Origin: Pirellulaceae bacterium
GTDB lineage: Bacteria > Planctomycetota > Planctomycetia > Pirellulales > Pirellulaceae
NCBI GenBank assembly: GCA_020846515.1
Contig: JADLDX010000176.1
Location: forward strand, 1-20,371
Direction of reading: 5' to 3'
DNA: 20,371 nt
Shown here piece after piece: positions 6,802 through 12,479 of the stretch; position 1 is the first letter of the stretch, and each line of letters opens with the position of its first letter. The notes under the pieces are model-generated. The model was not told where the DNA came from. It did no database searches and worked only from the letters and a program-made list of their open reading frames with translations. The position numbers and the translations under genes were made by a program.

Positions 6802-8340
6802 GTGATCGATGTAAACCTGAGCTTAGCCCCTAAGCAGTTTAAGCTAATACAGAATTTGATTTATCAACATGCGGGGATTGCCCTGCCAGATTCCAAGCAA
6901 ACGATGGTGCAAGGACGTTTAGCTAAACGACTACGCGCTTTGAAGCTGGATTCTTACGACCAATACATCAGCCATTTGGAGAAGGATAATGGCGGTCAGG
7001 AACAGATTGAGTTCATCAACTGCTTGACCACTAACAAGACCGACTTCTTTCGCGAGAATCATCATTTTCGGTTCTTGAGCGATACCCTGCTGCCTGAGTT
7101 GAAGCCCGCTTTGGAAGGCGGCAGTCAGAAGCTGAGAATCTGGAGTGCCGCTTGTTCCACTGGTGAGGAACCTTACTCGATCGCCATGACCTTGCGTGAA
7201 TCGCTTCGGGATTCGGTGGATATGTGCATTCTGGCATCGGACATCGACACCGCTGTCTTGGAACGCTGCCAGGCTGGCTGTTATCCGGCCGACCGCGTAG
7301 TTGATGTGCCCAAATATCTGCTGCATCGCTACTTTGATAAACAGAAAGACCATAGTGACGAAGCTAACTGTCAATGGCGAGTCAAAAACTCGTTGCGTGA
7401 TATGATCCGCTTTCGGCGGATCAATTTTCAAGATAGTCAGTGGCCAATTCAGACCAAGTTTGATGTGATCTTCTGCCGCAATGTCATGATCTACTTTGAC
7501 ACTGAGACACAGAGGAAGCTGGTCGAACGCTTTGCGAGCTACCTGCAGCCGGAAGGCCATTTGATTATTGGCCATTCAGAAACGCTGTCGGGAATCAATA
7601 ACAATTTTGAATTGGTTGGTAACACGGTTTATCGACTTAAACCGGGAGTCAATGAACGCACCAGCAGTTCCGAGACGTTGACGAAGGTAAGTTCCAGCGT
7701 CACCGCTGCGGCCGCAGTTCCGGCCAAGACGACCGCGCGAAGCACGCCGGCGAGTTCGAACGCGCCTCAAGTCAAAAGAGCCACAACAGGTTTCTCCCCT
7801 ACGAAAGAGCCTGTACATCCCATTATCGTGGGCGAAATCTATGGTAGCTACGAATCCAAATGGATCAGTACCCTGCTCGGTTCTTGCGTGTCAGCCTGTT
7901 TGTATGATGATCGCATGCAGATCGGTGGTATGAATCATTTTATGTTGCCATTGGGAAGTGCAGATTCGACGACCTGCGCCAGTTATGGCGTACATGCCAT
8001 GGAAATGTTAATCAATGCCTTGATGAAACTGGGTGCTGATCGTCGACGGCTGAAAGCCAAATTATTCGGTGGCGGCGCAGTGATTCGAACCAGCGAGACA
8101 CGCTGGAATGTCGGCGAACGAAACATCGATTTTGCCAAGAAGTTCCTGGAGGCCGAAGCGATACCACTGATCGCCAGCCATACCGGGGGCACACAAGCCA
8201 TGCACATTCGCTTTCACACACGCACTCACAAAGCACTGGTGAGAGTCTTGGATGATCGCCTGGCAGCTGATGTTGTCGAAGTCGAAAAACGCCAACCCAA
8301 ACCGCAATCAGCGCGTGACGATGCTGTGACTCTGTTCTAA
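6802..8340 (+). CDS. cheR-cheD: CheR-CheD fusion: receptor methyltransferase plus receptor deamidase
   Basis: One 512-residue protein carrying two adaptation enzymes. Residues 1-280 are CheR, the SAM-dependent glutamate methyltransferase of MCPs. It shows LTTNKTDFFRE, the SAM-binding WSAACSTGEEPYS (114-126), CRNVMIYFD (225-233) and GHSETL. A Ser/Thr/Ala-rich linker spans about 283-335. Residues 336-490 are CheD, the receptor glutamine deamidase that in other bacteria also binds CheC. Its catalytic Cys362 (LLGSC) and His379 (GGMNH) are 17 apart, as in Thermotoga CheD, and the Thr21 position is Ser356, next to Thr357. The protein ends in AVTLF. The start is GTG at 6802 with AAGGA (6789-6793) eight bases upstream. 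No in-frame stop or start separates the halves, so this is a true fusion. No cheC is seen nearby. Confidence 0.95.
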   Translation: MIDVNLSLAPKQFKLIQNLIYQHAGIALPDSKQTMVQGRLAKRLRALKLDSYDQYISHLEKDNGGQEQIEFINCLTTNKTDFFRENHHFRFLSDTLLPELKPALEGGSQKLRIWSAACSTGEEPYSIAMTLRESLRDSVDMCILASDIDTAVLERCQAGCYPADRVVDVPKYLLHRYFDKQKDHSDEANCQWRVKNSLRDMIRFRRINFQDSQWPIQTKFDVIFCRNVMIYFDTETQRKLVERFASYLQPEGHLIIGHSETLSGINNNFELVGNTVYRLKPGVNERTSSSETLTKVSSSVTAAAAVPAKTTARSTPASSNAPQVKRATTGFSPTKEPVHPIIVGEIYGSYESKWISTLLGSCVSACLYDDRMQIGGMNHFMLPLGSADSTTCASYGVHAMEMLINALMKLGADRRRLKAKLFGGGAVIRTSETRWNVGERNIDFAKKFLEAEAIPLIASHTGGTQAMHIRFHTRTHKALVRVLDDRLAADVVEVEKRQPKPQSARDDAVTLF

Positions 8341-8440
8341 GTAAGCCCAGCTGACTGCATTCAACAAAACTGCACCTACCCAGCGCATAGCCGCTCGGGC
8401 AACTACTTCGATACGAGGGTGTTGCGGGCAGGCAAAAAGC

Positions 8441-8452
8441 TTGATCGATCAA
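8441..8452. promoter_or_regulatory. Twelve-bp palindrome upstream of cheB
   Basis: TTGATCGATCAA is a perfect palindrome 23 bases before the cheB ATG. It could be an operator half-site pair, but GATCGATC-type words are frequent in this sequence and no other copy supports a regulon. Confidence 0.25.
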
Positions 8453-8475
8453 CCTTTTATTTCAATTCAACGATT

Positions 8476-9522
8476 ATGAAAAAAATTAAAGTACTTATCG
8501 TCGATGATTCGGCGCTCATGCGTCAGATGATCGCCGAGATTATCAAGCAGGACCCTGCCCTTGAAGTCGTAGGGACGGCGGCCGACCCGTATGTCGCGCG
8601 GGAAAAGATCTTGGCACTGAATCCTGACGTCCTTACCCTGGATGTCGAGATGCCTCGCATGGACGGTTTGTCATTCCTTGAAAAACTTATGGCTGGTCGA
8701 CCGATGCCAGTGGTCATGCTCTCGTCATTGACCGAGAAAGGCTGCGAGACCACTATGCGGGCGTTGGAACTGGGCGCCGTGGACTTTGTGACCAAACCCA
8801 AGCTGGATCTGGTGGAGGGGATGGATCACCTGGTGGAAGAAATCACTAGCAAGATCAAGCAAGCCGCTACGGCCAAAATTCAGAACCGTGTGCTGCGGGC
8901 CGCTCCGCGCGCCAATTCAGCACCCAAGCCAGCCCTCAGCTCGCTGATCACCAGTACGCATAAGGTCATCGCCATCGGTGGTTCCACCGGCGGCACCGAG
9001 GCCTTGATGGAAGTACTGGTGGGCCTACCGCCCGATTCGCCAGGCGTGGTCGCGGTCATCCATATGCCGGAACATTTCACCAAGTCCTATGCGGAACGAC
9101 TGGATCGCCACTGTCAAATCAGAGTCAAAGAAGCCGAGGATGGCGACCGCATTCTACCCGGCCATGCGCTGATCGCGGCAGGTAACTTTCATATGGAAGC
9201 CGTCCGCAGCGGCGCCACCTATTCCGTTCGCATCTTTAGCGCTCCGCCAGTAAACCGTCATCGCCCCAGCGTGAATGTCCTGTTCCAGTCTTGCGCCAAG
9301 TATCTGGGACGCAATGCCGTGGGAGTGATTTTGACGGGGATGGGAAATGATGGAGCCGATGGATTGCTGGCAATGAAAAATGCCGGTGCACGCACCATCG
9401 CACAAGACGAAGCCAGTTGCGTCGTCTTTGGCATGCCACGCGAAGCCATCGCCCTGGATGCCGCCGAATCCATATTGCCGCTCAGCCGCATTTCGACCAC
9501 AGCTCTGCAATTGGCCCAATAA
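8476..9522 (+). CDS. cheB: Chemotaxis methylesterase/deamidase response regulator CheB
   Basis: A 348-residue protein with an N-terminal receiver (about 1-125: Asp10-Asp11, phospho-acceptor Asp56 in [11 protein letters not shown], Lys in TKPK), a linker and a C-terminal methylesterase. The catalytic triad is Ser170 (GGSTGG), His196 (HMPEH) and Asp292 ([10 protein letters not shown]). The spacings of 26 and 122 residues equal those of Salmonella CheB (164, 190, 286). It removes methyl groups added by CheR, and CheA phosphorylation activates it. The frame is open upstream to a GTG at 8419, but the ATG at 8476 starts exactly at the family's N-terminus ([17 protein letters not shown]). The 19 extra residues look like no domain. 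Unlike its neighbours it lacks a hydrophobic-x-x-Phe tail, ending in LQLAQ. Confidence 0.95.
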   Translation: MKKIKVLIVDDSALMRQMIAEIIKQDPALEVVGTAADPYVAREKILALNPDVLTLDVEMPRMDGLSFLEKLMAGRPMPVVMLSSLTEKGCETTMRALELGAVDFVTKPKLDLVEGMDHLVEEITSKIKQAATAKIQNRVLRAAPRANSAPKPALSSLITSTHKVIAIGGSTGGTEALMEVLVGLPPDSPGVVAVIHMPEHFTKSYAERLDRHCQIRVKEAEDGDRILPGHALIAAGNFHMEAVRSGATYSVRIFSAPPVNRHRPSVNVLFQSCAKYLGRNAVGVILTGMGNDGADGLLAMKNAGARTIAQDEASCVVFGMPREAIALDAAESILPLSRISTTALQLAQ

Positions 9523-9564
9523 ACCGCCAGTCAATTTGGCCAACAAGGGTCGCGACTATTCGAG

Positions 9565-9593
9565 TCGACGCTGCGACGCTAGTGGCGTACAAT
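9565..9593 (+). promoter_or_regulatory. Sigma70-like promoter for the binding-protein gene
   Basis: TCGACG (9565-9570) and TACAAT (9588-9593) are separated by 17 bp, giving 4/6 and 5/6 matches to the vegetative consensus. It lies 87 bases before the ATG at 9680. It would separate this gene from the chemotaxis cluster transcriptionally. Pattern match only. Confidence 0.4.
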
Positions 9594-9679
9594 GGGCGCG
9601 TTGAAAACCGCCGCCCGGGGCCTTATCGCCGAGTTGGTCGACGGTTATTCGGATTCTTGAGCAATAAAGGAGTGTGCAA

Positions 9680-10843
9680 ATGCTGCGTTCTGGCGGTTTA
9701 GTCGTAGCCTCTTGGATAGGTGTGGTTTTGGCAGTCAGTTGGTTGTCTCCAAGCAACGGCTGGGCTCAAGCCAAACCAGCCACTCAAAATCCAACCTCTC
9801 AGAACTCTCAGAAAGCAGCCACCCAGAACCCGGCCTCTGGTCAGGCATCGACTAGTGCGAGACTGACGGCATCCTCAGGCCAAGCGGGCAATCCGCCTGC
9901 CGGCGCCAATCCCGTCAAACCGGGCGGCGCCGTTCAAGATCTAGTGGCGATGCTCGGCGGAATCGATCCCTATCGCCCCGTCGGCAACCTATCTGGCAAA
10001 GTGCAAGTTTTTGGTTCCACAGCCATGGACAATATGGTCCACGCGTGGGCCACAGAGTTCAAGCTCTTTCATCCTCAGGTAACTGTCGAAGTCACCGCGG
10101 CCGGGTCTGGGGACGCTTTTGCACAGCTCAAACAAAACCCACAGGCGCTGGTCATGCTTTCGCGACCGGTCAAGCCCGAAGAGTTGCAGCAAGTCAAATC
10201 GGACGCGATCAAGGATCCAGTCGCTTTTGTAGTGGCTCGCGAAGCCTTAGGGGTCTTTGTGCACGCGTCCAATCCCGCCAAATCGATTTCCGGTGAACAA
10301 CTGCGAGCTGTCTTCACCAAGCAATCGGCCGACGCCGACTTGAAGTGGCAACTGCTGGACGTCACCGGCCCGCTAGCTCAACAACCCATTCGCATTGTGG
10401 CGCGTTCGGAAACCAGCGGCACACAGGCCTTTCTACGTGACTTTGTTTTCGGCGGTATGGAGATGCGCGTGAGCGAAAAGGCGCATGAGTCCAATGGAGA
10501 TGTACTGGGCGCTCTGGCCAATGATCCGCTGGGAATCACCATCTGTGGTCTGCGAGCCAATGGATTGGGCGTGCGTGTATTGCCCCTGGTTGGCCGTGCT
10601 GGTGTGCCCGTACCCAACGATGATGCCGCAGTTTTGAGTGGCCAGTATCCAATGACGCGCAACTTAACCCTCGTCGTGGATCTTGGCCAAAAGACTCCCG
10701 AGGCCAAAGCGGCCCACGAACTGGTGCACTTCGCATTGTGTCGCTCGGGACAATTGGCTGCCATTCGCGCCGGATTCTTTCCAGCCGAGCTGCCTACATT
10801 GCGAGCCGGCTTGAATCTGCTGGAACGAGACAAGTTTCGCTAA
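9680..10843 (+). CDS. PstS-like periplasmic substrate-binding protein
   Basis: A 387-residue exported protein of the PstS-type binding-protein superfamily. A signal peptide occupies 1-31 (hydrophobic core 7-22, probable cleavage after AQA). It is followed by a Gln/Asn/Ser/Ala/Pro-rich stretch to about 85, probably a flexible tether, and then the binding domain. Ligand-site motifs resemble PstS: FGSTAMD (111-117), AGSGDAF (141-147) and RSETSGT (242-248), which matches the phosphate-binding RSDGSGT type with Glu for Asp. Phosphate or another small oxyanion is the likely ligand, but no pstC/A/B or phoU is adjacent, so transport is not shown. The start is ATG 9680 with AAAGGAG at 9666-9672, seven bases upstream. 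A GTG two codons earlier overlaps that site and was not chosen. Confidence 0.85.
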   Translation: MLRSGGLVVASWIGVVLAVSWLSPSNGWAQAKPATQNPTSQNSQKAATQNPASGQASTSARLTASSGQAGNPPAGANPVKPGGAVQDLVAMLGGIDPYRPVGNLSGKVQVFGSTAMDNMVHAWATEFKLFHPQVTVEVTAAGSGDAFAQLKQNPQALVMLSRPVKPEELQQVKSDAIKDPVAFVVAREALGVFVHASNPAKSISGEQLRAVFTKQSADADLKWQLLDVTGPLAQQPIRIVARSETSGTQAFLRDFVFGGMEMRVSEKAHESNGDVLGALANDPLGITICGLRANGLGVRVLPLVGRAGVPVPNDDAAVLSGQYPMTRNLTLVVDLGQKTPEAKAAHELVHFALCRSGQLAAIRAGFFPAELPTLRAGLNLLERDKFR

Positions 10844-10960
10844 GGGCTCGTCGTCCGAGCGAGGCGATACATACCTTCGATTCATGCCAGACTATCCATG
10901 CGAACTGCTCAAACTATTCAAGCCGACTAATCATACCGACTATTTAAATGGAGTTTCATC

Positions 10961-12121
10961 ATGTGGCGGTCAAGCTTTCGTGTCGCGGCAATTTGGAGTG
11001 CGATGTGCGGATTGGTCTGCGTGTCAGCCCTACCTGTGCAGGCGCAGCGTTTCACTGGTCCGATCAACAATAGCAGCGATCTGTATAACAACTTGCCGGC
11101 ATGGCAGGGCGGAAATTGGCTGGGTACTTCATTGGTGCCAACGCAAGATTGGAAACTGGGCGTGCAGACCGACGACCTTGAGATTGGAGTCTTGGTTCGC
11201 CAGGTGGCCCCAGGCTCAGCTGCCGAGCGTGCCAACTTGGAAGTCAACGATCTCATTGTGGCCGTCGGTGGGCAGCAAGTCGGTATCGTCGATGGACGTT
11301 TCGTCGACTTCAGCGCGGAGATTCGGCGTCGAGCGGATCAGAGCGGCAATGTCTCATTGCTCGTCCAAGATACGCGCTCCGGTCGCCTGGCCTCTATCCG
11401 CGTTCGCTTGGATGGAAATCAATCGGCCCTGCGTGGCACGGTGGTACGCCGCGACCGCGCGTTTCTGCCGGCCGATGCGCGGGTGACGGTCAGTGTCCAG
11501 AACATATCGCGCCCGATTTATGTTGTGCGTAACGGCGAAGCAACCTATTCCGCTTCAGGACAAAACAGCATACCCTTCGAAATTAATTACGATCCCAGTT
11601 ACATCGATCCCAACGACGCATATCAAGTCCAGGCTCAAATCGTATCCAACGGCCGCATCATTTATCACACTTTGCAACCGGTGCGTGTCTTGGGTAGCTC
11701 CCGATCAGACGGCATCCAGATCGAAGTGGTGCCCATTCAGAACACGACGGTCGCCAGCATCGGTTCGCCTGTCATTTCGGCCGGATACGGTTCGGTCAAT
11801 GATTCTTTGGTGGCTCAGTATTCGCAGATTTACCGACGTTATCTAGGACGCAATCCGTATGATGTCGAGCTGGCGGCCTTCATGGTCTCGCCCAATGCGG
11901 CCAGCGAATTGCAGACTCTGCCTTTGAACTTAATGGCCAGTCAACAATACTATGACGCTGTTGGCAACAATAACACCATGTGGATTACAGCCGTCTTCCA
12001 GCAAATCATTGGTCGTGCCCCCAGTTTGCAAGAACGCGATCAGTGGCTCAAGTTCTTCAACGATCTTCGCGGCTCGCGGATGGAAGTGCTTAGACAACTG
12101 GCCAATTCCAAGCGAGTTTAG
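10961..12121 (+). CDS. Secreted PDZ + YbaY/YscW-like + DUF4214-like protein
   Basis: A 386-residue exported protein with an unusual domain order. It has a signal peptide (1-28, cleavage near VQA|QR) and a PDZ domain at about 65-150 (carboxylate-loop region LGVQT, then VAPGSAAERANLEVNDLIVAV). A YbaY/YscW-like beta domain follows at about 156-260 (LRGTVVRRDRAFLPADARV, then IPFEINYDPSYIDPNDAYQV). At the C-terminus are two DUF4214-like helical repeats (YLGRNPYDVEL at 294-304, IIGRAPSLQERDQWL at 349-363). No protease domain is present, so the PDZ probably serves as a binding module in the periplasm or at the cell surface. The substrate is unknown. The ATG at 10961 has GGAG at 10950-10953. It follows the binding protein by 117 bases and may share its transcript. 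Confidence 0.8.
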   Translation: MWRSSFRVAAIWSAMCGLVCVSALPVQAQRFTGPINNSSDLYNNLPAWQGGNWLGTSLVPTQDWKLGVQTDDLEIGVLVRQVAPGSAAERANLEVNDLIVAVGGQQVGIVDGRFVDFSAEIRRRADQSGNVSLLVQDTRSGRLASIRVRLDGNQSALRGTVVRRDRAFLPADARVTVSVQNISRPIYVVRNGEATYSASGQNSIPFEINYDPSYIDPNDAYQVQAQIVSNGRIIYHTLQPVRVLGSSRSDGIQIEVVPIQNTTVASIGSPVISAGYGSVNDSLVAQYSQIYRRYLGRNPYDVELAAFMVSPNAASELQTLPLNLMASQQYYDAVGNNNTMWITAVFQQIIGRAPSLQERDQWLKFFNDLRGSRMEVLRQLANSKRV

Positions 12122-12125
12122 TTGG

Positions 12126-12217
12126 GTAGCCACCACTGCCAAGCAGTGGATTTCGCCTCTAGAGGCGTCCACCGTCTGGCGACGGTGGCTACAAGGTCCA
12201 CCGTCTGGCGACGGTGG
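12126..12217. repeat. Cluster of palindromes with a 29-bp tandem repeat
   Basis: Four hairpins lie within 92 bases right after the PDZ-protein stop: CCACTGC/GCAGTGG (12133-12149), CGCCTCT/AGAGGCG (12154-12167, no loop), and CCACCGTC-TGGC-GACGGTGG twice (12169-12188 and 12198-12217). The last two are identical and 29 bases apart. An outer inverted repeat, GTAGCCACC (12126-12134) with GGTGGCTAC (12184-12192), encloses the first three. It looks like a dispersed palindromic intergenic repeat, and could also end transcription of the PDZ gene. Confidence 0.8.
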
Positions 12218-12479
12218 CCTTCCAGGTGCCTGCCGACTCAGCACCGCGTCGGTTAGGTAAGTCGTACTGGCCAACTGCTTTTGTTTCACTCATTGCTAGC
12301 TATCCTGCCGATCCCTAGCGATGAGGCTGTGTTGTGATTGCGGAGCCGGGTTTCCCCACCCTCTGGCACAAAGCGGTTGCATTTCCAAGGGGCACTTCCT
12401 CATCGGGTCACGGATGATCCTGCCGGCGATAGCGTGGTGTTATCGCCTCGCCAGAACATCGGTGGGCGTGGCTAGGGCG
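12218..12479. other. Leader region of ftsK with a hairpin
   Basis: No separate gene is seen. The ftsK frame is open from 12321, but residues encoded before 12480 resemble no FtsK N-terminus. GGCGATA (12425-12431) pairs with TATCGCC (12441-12447) around a 9-base loop, 32 bases before the chosen start, so it may affect translation of ftsK. Confidence 0.4.

Noticed and set aside
6931..7575. 214-codon antisense frame inside cheR-cheD
   Set aside because: Shadow of the CheR coding sequence; the + strand product has all family motifs.
8419..8475. Upstream GTG start for cheB adding 19 residues
   Set aside because: The purine-rich GAGG is too close to that GTG and the family N-terminus begins at the ATG at 8476.
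10848..10862. GCTCG/CGAGC hairpin as a terminator after the PstS-like gene
   Set aside because: Only five pairs and no T-run; too weak to list.
10884..11486. 200-codon + strand frame overlapping the PDZ-protein gene
   Set aside because: Rich in Cys, Arg and Trp with no domain; the overlapping frame from 10961 has a signal peptide and PDZ motifs.
12126..12217. CRISPR-like array from the repeated hairpins
   Set aside because: Only two repeat copies, an 8-9 base gap between them that is too short for a spacer, and no cas genes.
12364..12382. Sigma54-like site TGGCAC...TTGCAT upstream of ftsK
   Set aside because: The GG to GC spacing is 12 bases and not the required 10, and no enhancer-binding context is seen.
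12321..12479. Upstream ftsK start adding 53 residues
   Set aside because: The added segment is Cys/Pro-rich and unlike FtsK; ATG 12480 directly precedes the normal first membrane helix. Not fully excluded.
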